A stretch of 64,000 bases of DNA from Betaproteobacteria bacterium. Its GTDB lineage: Bacteria > Pseudomonadota > Gammaproteobacteria > Burkholderiales > Usitatibacteraceae. Within the stretch, counting starts at the first letter, position 1. Every line of letters starts with the position of its first letter. The notes under the pieces were generated by a model, which worked only from the letters and a program-made list of their open reading frames with translations, made no database searches and was not told the origin of the DNA. Below, one piece after another: positions 39,549 through 47,684 of this stretch. The stretch lies in the NCBI GenBank assembly GCA_016720855.1, contig JADKJU010000002.1:806001-870000 (forward strand), read 5' to 3'. A program made the translations under genes and the position numbers.

Positions 39549-39949
39549 CGATGCAACGAAGTGTCGCGGTGAACAACGCGCGGCTCGACGCGGTAGAGAC
39601 CACCGTTGGGACCGCCCCGAAGCTGCGCATCTACTCGGGGGCGCAACCCGCGAACTGCGCGGCAGCGCGCACCGGGACGCTCCTGTGCGAGATCACGCTG
39701 CCCTCAGACTGGATGGCTGCTGCTGCCGCCGCCGTGAAGGCGAAGGCCGGAACGTGGAGTGGTACGGGCGCAGCTGCAGGGACGGCCGGGCACTACGCGA
39801 TCATGGATACCGCCGGGACCAACTGCCACGAGCAGGGATCGGTCACCGCGACCGGTGGCGGCGGCGACATGACGGTGGACAACACGTCGATCGCCATCGG
39901 CCAGGCGGTCACGGTGAACACCTTCCAGTGGACCGCGGGGAACCAATAA
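39545..39949 (+). CDS. Virion-associated protein (134 aa)
   Basis: Not recognised as a named family. It has the beta-rich, Gly/Ala/Thr-rich composition of small head or head-tail structural proteins (GHYAIMDTAGTNCHEQGSVT). Close homologs are expected in Mu-like prophages of betaproteobacteria. It overlaps the portal stop by ATGA. Confidence 0.55.
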   Translation: MTMQRSVAVNNARLDAVETTVGTAPKLRIYSGAQPANCAAARTGTLLCEITLPSDWMAAAAAAVKAKAGTWSGTGAAAGTAGHYAIMDTAGTNCHEQGSVTATGGGGDMTVDNTSIAIGQAVTVNTFQWTAGNQ

Positions 39950-40119
39950 TGAATGTCACCAGGAAGATGGAATACGCGGTGCAGGCCCTGCGCTCGATCG
40001 CGGAGCACGACGACGCGCCGATCGGGGAGGTCAAGTCGGCGCTGGAGACCCTGAAGAAGCACGCGGACGCCATGCTCGCGCAGGCGGTGAAGCGGCGTGC
40101 TGCGAAGAAGGTGAGCTGA
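39949..40119 (+). CDS. Small helical phage protein (56 aa)
   Basis: Not recognised. The ATG shares a base with the previous TAA. The product is helical and basic at the end (KKHADAMLAQAVKRRAAKK). It is followed by a 58-bp gap. Confidence 0.5.
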   Translation: MNVTRKMEYAVQALRSIAEHDDAPIGEVKSALETLKKHADAMLAQAVKRRAAKKVS

Positions 40120-40177
40120 GATGGCCGGCCCCGTCGCCGCCTTTGCGCAGCACTAGCGGGAGCGCATCGAGGCTCCC

Positions 40178-41365
40178 ATGCTGCTGCTCACCAGCATCAA
40201 CGACATCGTCCGCGTAATCACCAGCGCGGCGGCCGACATCGAGGTCCACGCCTCCTATGTAGACCACGCCTCGGGGACGATCACGCCGGGGCGAACGAAC
40301 ACCGCGTCGATCACGACGGCCACGACCACTACCGTCGTCCCGAGCCCTGGCGCCTCGACGCAGCGCAACCTGAAGCACCTGAACATCACGAACAACCACG
40401 CCTCCGTGTCCTGCGCGGTGACCGTGGAGCACACCGACGGCACCAACCCGGTCGAGCTGATGTCGTTCATCCTGCTCCCCGGCGAGAATATGATCTTCAA
40501 CGCAGAGGGGCGGTGGGCACACCGAGACACTCAAGGCGCGGAATACCCCCCCGCTGGCCTCGGTGCCTATACGGGTTTCCCCGTGGGATTCATGAAATCC
40601 GGCACGGCCTCCGACGCGGTGGGCTACTGGTACTGCACGGCGAAAGACGCAGGCTTCCCGGGCGCGTGGGCAGTCGGGACGCCGGGCGTCAACGGGCGCG
40701 TGACCGATGGGACCGCGGCTGCCGACGCGGGCTGTATCCCGATCAAGAATCCGTCGGTCGGTGCGAACTTCCTCACCGAGATGCAGATGGCGGCGGCCGT
40801 CAACCACTCGCACCTACTGTTCGATGTCCTGTGGGTGAACTCCGGGCTCGTCATCACGACGACCGGCGCCCAAGCCATCACGTCGCCGACGCTGCCCGCG
40901 CGAGACGTGAACGGCACGACGAATGGCGAGGGCTGCATGATCGCCATCCTGTGCACGGCCGCGGTCGGCCTGGCGGCGGTGGCATCGAACGCGACGGTGA
41001 ACTACACGAACTCCGATGGGACGGCGGGGCGGACGGCGACGCTCTCCGCCATCGTCGGCTCCCAGGCGCCCGCGACGCCCGTCATCGGCACGCTGATCTG
41101 GTTCAACCTGGCTGCCGGCGACAAGGGCGTGCGCTCGATCCAGGGCATCACGCTGGGCACGAGCTGGGTGTCGGGGTCGATCTCGCTCATGATCACCCGC
41201 GACATCGCGACCATCGGCACGACGATCCCGAACGTGTCCGCGCAGAAGGTCATCGGCTCGCCGGGCATCAGGCTCTACAACGGCACGTGCATGCTGCACT
41301 GCGCGCTGACCAGCGCGACGACGGCGACCTTCTTCAGCGGCGAGCTCACGATAGCCGAGAAGTAA
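40178..41365 (+). CDS. Hypothetical virion structural protein (395 aa)
   Basis: Not recognised. The composition is typical of beta-rich phage surface proteins, Thr/Ser/Asn-rich, with repeated TTATTTTV-like and TTTGAQAIT stretches and two halves of different make-up (1-120 and 120-395). It lies between the portal and minor head genes, so it may be a head fibre or decoration rather than a tail part. Confidence 0.55.
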   Translation: MLLLTSINDIVRVITSAAADIEVHASYVDHASGTITPGRTNTASITTATTTTVVPSPGASTQRNLKHLNITNNHASVSCAVTVEHTDGTNPVELMSFILLPGENMIFNAEGRWAHRDTQGAEYPPAGLGAYTGFPVGFMKSGTASDAVGYWYCTAKDAGFPGAWAVGTPGVNGRVTDGTAAADAGCIPIKNPSVGANFLTEMQMAAAVNHSHLLFDVLWVNSGLVITTTGAQAITSPTLPARDVNGTTNGEGCMIAILCTAAVGLAAVASNATVNYTNSDGTAGRTATLSAIVGSQAPATPVIGTLIWFNLAAGDKGVRSIQGITLGTSWVSGSISLMITRDIATIGTTIPNVSAQKVIGSPGIRLYNGTCMLHCALTSATTATFFSGELTIAEK

Positions 41366-41368
41366 CCG

Positions 41369-42406
41369 ATGGCCGCGATTGGACAATTCGATCCCGGCCT
41401 GCGCATTGAGAGCTGGTTCGCCAGCGAGCTAACGATCGAGGGCTGGTTCGACGCCGACCTGGTCGTGACTCCTGCTGCCGGCGGAGGCGTCAACGCCGCC
41501 CTGGACGTCACCGAGGCACCGGACGCCCTATCCGCTGCAGCGAGCGTTGCCGTGCAGGTCGCTGGCAGCGTCTCGGAGGCGGGTGACACCTTGGCGGCCA
41601 CGGCGGCCGCCCTGGTCACGGCCAACGCGGGCATCACCGAGGCCGGAGATACCGTCAGCTCGGCATCGAGCGCCACCGTCACGGCGGCGGGGTCGATTGC
41701 CGAAGCGGCGGATACGCTCTCGTCCGCGGGCGCTGTCGCCATCGCGGCGACCTTGAGCACGACCGACGCTCCGGATACGCTCACGGCGGACGGATCGGTT
41801 CTGGTCACAGCCAATGGGACCATTTCGGAGGCTGGAGACGCCCTCAGCGCGGATGGGACGGTCGGATCGACCACGATCACTGCCGACGCGTCGATCACGG
41901 AGGCCGGGGATAGCCTTTCGGCGGACGCGTCGATCGCGATCGCCTTCACGGCCAGCATCACGGAGGCTGGCGACACGCTTTCCGCTGATGGGTCCGTCTT
42001 CGGGACGCTCACCGCTGACGCCTCCATCCAGGAGGCGCCGGACACCCTGAGCGCAGCTGCGTCGAACGGAGATAAGCAGCCGCAGCAGGGCGGCGGGCGG
42101 GCGTTCCGAGGGTGGGCGCACGTCAACAGGAAGCCCGCGGCAGCGCCGCGCGCGCGGCTCGCGCCGATCGTGGCGGATGCGATGATCCAGGAGGAAGGCG
42201 ACAACGTCGTCAGTCTTGCCGAGGTCCGCGAGGCCCGTCAGGCCGCCACGCCGCCGGGTGTAATGCCGCCACGTGAGCCGGGGCCCGCGCCGGTGATCGA
42301 ACTGCGCAGGCCAGCGCCCGCGGTAGTTGACTCCCCCGCCGTGGTAGTTGACTCCCTTGGCGAGGACGACGAGGCGATCGCCATCCTTCTCGCGCTGGTG
42401 GCCTGA
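41369..42406 (+). CDS. Head-region protein with nine tandem ITEAGDTLSADGSV-like repeats
   Basis: Residues about 50-235 are made of nine degenerate repeats of 18-24 aa, consensus ITEAGDTLSADGSVxxT, and a tenth weak copy lies near residue 270 (IQEEGDNVVSLAEV). The head (SWFASELTIEGWFDADLV) contains two mini-repeats of its own, and the C-terminus is Pro-rich with a duplicated VVDSPAVVVDS. The periodic beta-turn-like unit suggests a solenoid or fibre. It precedes the minor head gene with a one-base overlap. No known family. Confidence 0.7.
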   Translation: MAAIGQFDPGLRIESWFASELTIEGWFDADLVVTPAAGGGVNAALDVTEAPDALSAAASVAVQVAGSVSEAGDTLAATAAALVTANAGITEAGDTVSSASSATVTAAGSIAEAADTLSSAGAVAIAATLSTTDAPDTLTADGSVLVTANGTISEAGDALSADGTVGSTTITADASITEAGDSLSADASIAIAFTASITEAGDTLSADGSVFGTLTADASIQEAPDTLSAAASNGDKQPQQGGGRAFRGWAHVNRKPAAAPRARLAPIVADAMIQEEGDNVVSLAEVREARQAATPPGVMPPREPGPAPVIELRRPAPAVVDSPAVVVDSLGEDDEAIAILLALVA

Positions 42407-43677
42407 TGATCTCGATCTCGTTCCGGCTCCCGTTCTCGCAGGCCGTGGCCGCCGCTCGTCGCCGCAATGTCATGTTGCCCGCGGACTACTACGCGCTGCC
42501 CGCCGAGTACCGGCGCCAGGCGTTCACGGTCACGGGGCTCGCCACGCTCGACCAGATCCAGCGCGTACGCGATAGCCTCACCGCGGCGATCGGGGACGGG
42601 CAGACCTTCATGGAGTGGAAGAAGGGGCTCGACGTGACCGCCCTTGCGCTCCCTCGCGCCCGACTTGACCTGATCTATCGCCAGGCGGCGCAAACCGCCT
42701 ACATGGCTGGGCACCAGCGAACGCTGGAGGGGAACACCGACCGGCGCCCGTTCTGGATGTACTCGGCCATCAACGATCACCGCACGCGCCCGACCCACCG
42801 GGCCATGAGCGGGTTCGTTGCGCGCCACGACGACCCGGTGTGGAAGCGGTGGTTTCCACCATGCGCCTTCAATTGCCGGTGCACCATCGTCTCGCTGACC
42901 GAGGAACAGGCGAAGCGCCGCGGCTATCCAATGGCGCGCCCGCCCGTCGAGCCGGACCCCGGCTTCCGAAATGCCCCGCTTGACGAAGGCGAGAAGCTGG
43001 ACCAGCTGCTGCGCGATCGCGTGCTCGTGGCGGGCGGCGTGTTCGCGGTGGCCTACGAGAGGGCGGTGGCACGGATGCTCGCTCCGGACTGGCTGCCATC
43101 AGCATCGCTCCTTGAAGGGGAGATCGCGCTCCTGGCTGCCATGAGGGGAGATCCGAGATACGCGGTACTCACGCCGGCGGAGGTCTACTCGATAGGCGCT
43201 TACACGGGATCCTCTTTCTCGTGGCTCAACGAGCACCTGCGCGGGAACGTGGAGGAGCTCTCAGCGATCCAGATAGGGATGGTCCAGAGCTTGGGATCCG
43301 CCGTACGCAAGCTCGAGCAGGGAGTCGAACGCACTCTTTGGCGCGGGTTCACTGTGGACGAGGGGCGCCATGCGGGGTTGCGCGGTAAATTCGTCCGTGG
43401 CGAGGTTGGGGAATCCGAGGCATTCCTGTCGACGTCGGACAGCCAGGTAATTGCGACGGCGAGGGCTCGTCCAGCCGGGCGCCTTCGCGGAGTTCTCATC
43501 GAGATTCGAACCTCTCGAGGTGCCGATGTCCACGACTTCGTCGACCTCCAGGAGGGAGAGATTATCATCGCGCCCCAGGCGCGCTTCCTTGTTGTGTCGG
43601 TGCGCGAGGAAGGGGGTATTCTGTACGTTCAGCTGCGCGATGCAGCGGGGCAGGCAGGATTCGGGTTCAGCGCATGA
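42406..43677 (+). CDS. MuF-type minor head protein fused to an ADP-ribosyltransferase domain
   Basis: Residues about 60-185 form the Mu gpF-like minor head domain (AYMAGHQRTLEG, MYSAINDHRTRPTHRAMSG, then WFPPCAFNCRCTIVSL). After a linker, residues about 235-423 carry the hallmarks of an R-S-E class ADP-ribosyltransferase: Arg313 in LWRGFT, the STS motif 342-344 in FLSTSDS, and the E-x-E pair Glu383/Glu385 in LQEGEIIIAP. MuF proteins with C-terminal toxin domains are a known polymorphic toxin class of temperate phages; they ride in the head and may be injected. All three catalytic motifs look intact. Whether it acts on the host or on rival bacteria is inference. Confidence 0.85.
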   Translation: MISISFRLPFSQAVAAARRRNVMLPADYYALPAEYRRQAFTVTGLATLDQIQRVRDSLTAAIGDGQTFMEWKKGLDVTALALPRARLDLIYRQAAQTAYMAGHQRTLEGNTDRRPFWMYSAINDHRTRPTHRAMSGFVARHDDPVWKRWFPPCAFNCRCTIVSLTEEQAKRRGYPMARPPVEPDPGFRNAPLDEGEKLDQLLRDRVLVAGGVFAVAYERAVARMLAPDWLPSASLLEGEIALLAAMRGDPRYAVLTPAEVYSIGAYTGSSFSWLNEHLRGNVEELSAIQIGMVQSLGSAVRKLEQGVERTLWRGFTVDEGRHAGLRGKFVRGEVGESEAFLSTSDSQVIATARARPAGRLRGVLIEIRTSRGADVHDFVDLQEGEIIIAPQARFLVVSVREEGGILYVQLRDAAGQAGFGFSA

Positions 43678-43931
43678 AAAGGAAGTGGACCGAGCAGGAA
43701 CTGCGAGCAGTCCGTCCCGGGCTCACCGGGGTCGAGATTGCGGACCTCCTCCTGCGGGTGAACCGCCCGTCGACGCCGTACGCCAACCGGATGGACGCGG
43801 ACGATCCGGGGCTCGTGAACTGCATTCTCAACCCGCCTCCGCGTGATAAGGACGGGCTCACGTCGGCGATGCGCAAGGTCAACGCCTTCGCCGACCAGCG
43901 CGGCCTGCCCATCCCCTTCCCCCCGAAGTAG
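43674..43931 (+). CDS. Small protein coupled to the MuF-ART gene (85 aa)
   Basis: Not recognised. The ATG overlaps the stop of the MuF-ART gene (ATGA). The N-terminal part looks like a short helix-turn-helix (MKRKWTEQELRAVRPGLTGVEIADLLLRV); the rest is not similar to anything I know. Because toxin genes are often followed at once by their immunity gene, it is a candidate immunity protein, but a structural or regulatory role is equally open. Confidence 0.55.
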   Translation: MKRKWTEQELRAVRPGLTGVEIADLLLRVNRPSTPYANRMDADDPGLVNCILNPPPRDKDGLTSAMRKVNAFADQRGLPIPFPPK

Positions 43932-43962
43932 CTTCAGCATCACCTGCTTCAGCATGGACGCC
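43931..43962 (+). promoter_or_regulatory. Recurrent late-region motif GCTTCAGCATGGACGCC (first site, doubled)
   Basis: The gap before the protease gene holds GCTTCAGCAT (43931-43940) and the full 17-base GCTTCAGCATGGACGCC (43946-43962). The same 17 bases recur at 48106-48122 and their first 12 at 60894-60905, always in short gaps after a stop codon. Function unknown. Confidence 0.55.
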
Positions 43963-43990
43963 CCGGCGCTCGCCGTCGAGGATTCGCGGC

Positions 43991-44953
43991 ATGCGCAAGT
44001 CCAAGCCGCTCCATCTGTCGTGCCCGGCCACCTTCTCGGGAGAGAAGACCGGCCCGCGCAACTTCGAGGGCATCGCCTACTCCGGTGGGGTCGTCACCGA
44101 CCACCCGTGGTTCTCGCGCGTCGCCTTCGACCTGGCTTCCACCACCTTCGACACCCCGGCGCCCGCGCTCTACAAGCACGGCGAGCCCGTCGGCGTGATC
44201 CAGAGTTCGGTGATCGAGAAGGAAATCAAGATCGCTGGCCAGATCTTCAGCGACTCCGACGAGATCGCCAAGGGGATCGCCGACAAGGCCGACCGTGGCA
44301 TGCCCTGGCAGCTCTCCGTGGGCATCTGGCCCGGCGACGTGGACGAGATCGGCCGCGGCAAGAAGGTGCAGCTGAACGGGCGGACCCTCGAGGGCCCGCT
44401 CACGATCTTCCGCAACAACCGAATCCGCGAGACCTCGTTCGTCGCCCTGGGCGCGGATGCGGCCACAGCGGCCCAGATTTTCGAGGCACGTGAAGGAGAA
44501 CGGAACATGGAACGCGAGCAGGAACTGCAGCAGGAAGTCGATGCGCTGAAGGCGAAGAACGTGGCCCTCGAAGCGGAGAAGAAGGCCGGGGCGGACAAAG
44601 CAGCCGCTCTGCAGGAGCAGTTCGAGGCGAGCCGGCGTGCGACGCGCACCGAGGCCGTGAAGACGCTCTTCAGCGCGATCGGCCGCGAGTTCAAGGAAGA
44701 CGACGCGAAGCCCTACGTCGAGATGAGCGACGAGGCCTTCTCGGCCGTCTCCAAGGACCTCGCCAAGAAGCCGGCGCTGCCCGCCCACCTGTCCGGCGAG
44801 CAGGCGACCCACGGCGCCGGCGAGATCAAGGGCACCGCCAAGATCATGGACGCCGCCCAGCAGTTCATCGCCGCGCAGGCCGCTCTCGGCCGCACCGTCT
44901 CCGTCTCGGACGCCGTGACGCACGTCACCGCCGAGGCGAAGAAGGCCGCCTGA
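43991..44953 (+). CDS. Prohead protease-scaffold fusion (Mu gpI-like)
   Basis: This 320-aa protein resembles phage gpI-type prohead proteins. The N-terminal half is a protease candidate (GIAYSGGVVTDHPWFSRVAFDL, TPAPALYKHGEPVG); the second half, from about residue 173, is a charged coiled-coil scaffold (MEREQELQQEVDALKAKN). It should guide head assembly and be cleaved away. No serine-histidine pair could be fixed with confidence by eye, though His61 and the KHGEPVG stretch are candidates. It is preceded by the recurrent motif. Confidence 0.75.
   Translation: MRKSKPLHLSCPATFSGEKTGPRNFEGIAYSGGVVTDHPWFSRVAFDLASTTFDTPAPALYKHGEPVGVIQSSVIEKEIKIAGQIFSDSDEIAKGIADKADRGMPWQLSVGIWPGDVDEIGRGKKVQLNGRTLEGPLTIFRNNRIRETSFVALGADAATAAQIFEAREGERNMEREQELQQEVDALKAKNVALEAEKKAGADKAAALQEQFEASRRATRTEAVKTLFSAIGREFKEDDAKPYVEMSDEAFSAVSKDLAKKPALPAHLSGEQATHGAGEIKGTAKIMDAAQQFIAAQAALGRTVSVSDAVTHVTAEAKKAA
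44507..44953 (+). CDS. Nested scaffold protein from an internal start
   Basis: Within the protease-scaffold gene, in the same frame, an ATG (MEREQELQQE) is preceded by AAGGAG eight bases upstream, an unusually strong ribosome site for the middle of a gene. Starting here would give a 148-aa stand-alone scaffold. Mu (gpZ within gpI) and lambda (Nu3 within C) make their scaffolds exactly this way. Translation is inferred. Confidence 0.6.
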   Translation: MEREQELQQEVDALKAKNVALEAEKKAGADKAAALQEQFEASRRATRTEAVKTLFSAIGREFKEDDAKPYVEMSDEAFSAVSKDLAKKPALPAHLSGEQATHGAGEIKGTAKIMDAAQQFIAAQAALGRTVSVSDAVTHVTAEAKKAA

Positions 44954-44975
44954 CCCATCGACTGAGGAGACCGAA

Positions 44976-45353
44976 ATGCTGAACCCCCTGCTCACCAAGG
45001 CCTTCACCGCGGGCGCCGCCGTTGCCCAGAACCGGATCGTGAAGATGGGCGCCGCCGACGGCGCCGTGATCGTTGCGGCCGCCGTTTCCGACAAGCCGAT
45101 CGGCGTGTCCGTCGCCTCGATCGACGCAGCCTCTGGCGGTCGCGTCGACGTGGTCCTCGCCGGCGTCTACGAAGTGAAGGCGGGCGGCACGATCACCCGC
45201 GGCGACCCGATCACCTCGGACGCCACCGGCCAGGCGGTGACCGCCGCCCCGGCCGCCGGCACGAACAACGGGATCATCGGCCGCGCCCTCCAGAGCGCCG
45301 TTTCCGGCGACATGGTCGACGTGCTGATCTGCCCCTCCAGCTTCCAAGGCTGA
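44976..45353 (+). CDS. Head decoration / capsid cement-like protein (DUF2190-like)
   Basis: This 125-aa protein has an Ala/Gly/Val-rich, all-beta wording (VVLAGVYEVKAGGTITRGDPITSDATGQA) of the DUF2190 decoration proteins that stabilise phage heads. A GGAG ribosome site lies upstream. Its place between scaffold and major capsid gene fits the role. Confidence 0.7.
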   Translation: MLNPLLTKAFTAGAAVAQNRIVKMGAADGAVIVAAAVSDKPIGVSVASIDAASGGRVDVVLAGVYEVKAGGTITRGDPITSDATGQAVTAAPAAGTNNGIIGRALQSAVSGDMVDVLICPSSFQG

Positions 45354-45366
45354 CCCCGAAAGGACC

Positions 45367-46488
45367 ATGACCATGAACCACTTCAAGACCACGCTCGCAG
45401 CTCTCCTGATCGCCGCCACCGCCTTCGCGGGCACGGCCTCGGCGGCCATCCGCGCCAACGCCACGCAGCTAGCCTTCCTGGGCACCGTCGGCGCGGCCTA
45501 CAGCCTCGGCCTCGTCTCTCCGGAAGCTGCTTCGCTCGGCGTCGCTTTCCTGGGCGTGACCGGCCTCGCGCCCTTCCCGGTGCAGGAGGACCTCACCGCG
45601 ATCGCGCTCATGTACCGCAACAAGAGCACCATCGCGGACGACGTGATGCCCCGGGTGACGGTCAACAAGCAGGCCTTCAAGTACTTCAAGCACACCCTGG
45701 CCGACGGCTTCACCATCCCGGACACGAAGGTTGCGCGCGCGTCCGCGCCGAACCGGGTGGAGTTCACGGCGACCGAGACCACCGACCAGACGGTCGACTA
45801 CGCCCTGGACGACTCGATCCCCTTCGAGGACATCGAGAACTCCTCGCCCGGCATGAACCCGCAGGGCAAGGCGACCGAGTACATCTCGAACCTGATCGCG
45901 CTGGACCGTGAGGTCCGCGTGGCCACGGCCGCCTTCACGGCGGGCAACTACGCCGGCGGCAACCAGTCGACCCTCTCGGGCACGTCGCAGTGGTCCGACT
46001 TCACGAACTCGGACCCCATCAGCGCGATCCTCACGGCGATGGATTCCATGGTCATGCGCCCGAACGTGATGGTGCTGGGGCAGGCCGTGTGGACCAAGCT
46101 CTCGACCCACCCGAAGCTCGTGAAGGCCTTCTACGGCACCTCCGCCGACACCGGCATCGTGACCCGCGAGTTCATCCGCCAGCTCTTCGAGTTGGACGGC
46201 CTCTTCGTGGGCCAGAGCTGGTACAACACGGCGCGCAAGGGCCAGACGGCAACGCTCGCCCGCGCGTGGGGCAAGCACTGCTCGCTCATCTACCGCGACA
46301 ACCTCGCGAGCGTGGACCGCGGCACGACCTGGGGCCTCACGGCGCAGTACGGCTCCCGCGTGGCCGGTTCGTTCGAGGACCGCGACGTGGGCATGCGCGG
46401 CGGCGTCCGGGTACGCGCCGGCGAATCGGTGAAGGAAGTCATCACCGCCAACGACCTGGGCTACCTCTTCGTGAACGCGGTGGCCTGA
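45367..46488 (+). CDS. Major capsid protein with an unusual signal-peptide-like N-terminus
   Basis: This 373-aa protein carries the major-capsid wording of Mu/E-type capsids (LTAIALMYRNKSTIADDVMPRV, then REVRVATAAFTAGNYAGGN, and AQYGSRVAGSFEDRDVGMRGG). The first 26 residues look exactly like a Sec signal peptide (MNHFKTTLAALLIAATAFAGTASA), and another hydrophobic stretch follows before the usual start of homology near residue 66. Such an extension may be removed by the head protease. The ATG has AAAGGA upstream. Confidence 0.9.
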   Translation: MTMNHFKTTLAALLIAATAFAGTASAAIRANATQLAFLGTVGAAYSLGLVSPEAASLGVAFLGVTGLAPFPVQEDLTAIALMYRNKSTIADDVMPRVTVNKQAFKYFKHTLADGFTIPDTKVARASAPNRVEFTATETTDQTVDYALDDSIPFEDIENSSPGMNPQGKATEYISNLIALDREVRVATAAFTAGNYAGGNQSTLSGTSQWSDFTNSDPISAILTAMDSMVMRPNVMVLGQAVWTKLSTHPKLVKAFYGTSADTGIVTREFIRQLFELDGLFVGQSWYNTARKGQTATLARAWGKHCSLIYRDNLASVDRGTTWGLTAQYGSRVAGSFEDRDVGMRGGVRVRAGESVKEVITANDLGYLFVNAVA

Positions 46489-46540
46489 GCATTCATCGTC
46501 TCCTCCTGGAGAAGTGATCGCCGCCGCAAGGCGGCTTGCG

Positions 46541-46574
46541 AAGGGCGCCGGAGCAATCCAGCGCCCTCTTTTTC
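46541..46574 (+). terminator. Intrinsic terminator after the major capsid gene
   Basis: AGGGCGC (46542-46548) pairs with GCGCCCT (46561-46567) around 12 bases, followed by CTTTTTC. A second small GCCGCC/GGCGGC hairpin lies just upstream (46519-46535). Partial termination here would raise capsid message over tail genes. Confidence 0.75.
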
Positions 46575-46592
46575 TGACGACGAGAAGACACC

Positions 46593-46763
46593 ATGAAAGA
46601 ATACACGACGATTCGGCGCGTTTCCCACGACAACCGCGACTACGCCATTGGCGAGCCCATCGAGCTGGACGACGACCACGCCCAGGCGCTGCTCGCGGTG
46701 GGTGCGATCGCCGAGAAGGAACCGGCCGAGGGTGAAGCGAAGCCCAAGGGCAAGAAGAAGTAG
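46593..46763 (+). CDS. Small phage protein (56 aa)
   Basis: Below the length normally reported. From ATG, the frame gives a KEYTTIRRVSHDNRDYAIGEPIELDDDHAQALL core followed by an acidic then Lys-rich tail (AKPKGKKK). Many Mu-like phages have such a short protein between the capsid and gp36 genes. Function unknown. Confidence 0.6.
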   Translation: MKEYTTIRRVSHDNRDYAIGEPIELDDDHAQALLAVGAIAEKEPAEGEAKPKGKKK

Positions 46764-46773
46764 GCCCTGAGGC

Positions 46774-47208
46774 ATGGGCTACTGCGCGCAGGCTGACCTC
46801 GAGGCGCGGTTCGGCGCCGAGGAGCTGAAGCAGCTCACCGACGAGACGAACGTCCCGCCGGCGACGATCGAGGTGGCGGAAGTGGCGAACGCCTGCGCGG
46901 AGGCCTCCAGCCTCATCGACGGCTACCTCCGCAGCCGCTACACGCTCCCCCTCTCGACGATCCCGGACGTGCTCAAGAAGTGGGCCTGCGACATCGCGCG
47001 CTTCTACCTCTGGGACGACCGGGCTGGGGAGGGCACGCCCGTGCGGGCGGCCTACGACGACGCGCTGAAGCAGCTCGAGGCGGTGGCCAAGGGCACCTTC
47101 GCCCTCGTCACGTCGGCCGGCGCGGACGTATCCCAGGGGACGGGCTCGATCGCCATCTCGACCTCCGACCGGGTCTTCACGGACGACCTGCTGTCCCTGA
47201 TGCCGTGA
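46774..47208 (+). CDS. Mu gp36-like head-tail joining protein (DUF1320)
   Basis: This 144-aa protein matches DUF1320: YCAQADLEARFGAEELKQLTD, SLIDGYLRSRYTLPLSTIPDVLKKWACDIARFYLWD. It is a head-completion protein of Mu-type phages. Its stop overlaps the next start (GTGA). Confidence 0.88.
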   Translation: MGYCAQADLEARFGAEELKQLTDETNVPPATIEVAEVANACAEASSLIDGYLRSRYTLPLSTIPDVLKKWACDIARFYLWDDRAGEGTPVRAAYDDALKQLEAVAKGTFALVTSAGADVSQGTGSIAISTSDRVFTDDLLSLMP

Positions 47209-47684
47209 AGATCCTGATCGAGGTCCGAGACGAGCAGGTGACCCGCCTGCTGTCCAGGCTCTCGGAGCTGGGGACGAACCTGCGCCCGGCCATGAACGCG
47301 ATCGGCGAAGCGGTCGTGAATTCCACGCGCCTTCGCTTCGCGGAGTCCGCGGCGCCGGATGGGAGTGCGTGGAAGCCGCTCGCGTTCGCTACCCTTATCG
47401 CGCGCAGCCGGCGCGGACGCAGGGGCTCGCGAATCGTGTCCGTGGGATCCGGCCAGCCGCTCCTGGATACCGGGCAGCTGCGCAACTCGATCAGCTTCGG
47501 GGCGTCGGATCGCGAGGTAGTGATCGGGACGCCGCTTTCCTGGTCGCGCGTCCACCAGTTCGGCGGGCAGGCCGGGCGTGGCCACAAGGTGCGCATCCCG
47601 GCGCGGCCGTTCCTGGGCATTTCGCAAGAGGACCGAGCCGAGATAACCGCCATCCTCGCGGACCACCTCGGGAGTGCTGCGTGA
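47205..47684 (+). CDS. Phage virion morphogenesis protein, Mu gpG-like
   Basis: This 159-aa protein shows the gpG/gpS virion morphogenesis wording: NSTRLRFAESAAPDGSAWKPL, PLLDTGQLRNSISFG, VHQFGGQAGRGHKVRIPARPFLG. It acts in head-tail joining. GTG start overlapping the gp36 stop. Confidence 0.9.
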   Translation: MKILIEVRDEQVTRLLSRLSELGTNLRPAMNAIGEAVVNSTRLRFAESAAPDGSAWKPLAFATLIARSRRGRRGSRIVSVGSGQPLLDTGQLRNSISFGASDREVVIGTPLSWSRVHQFGGQAGRGHKVRIPARPFLGISQEDRAEITAILADHLGSAA

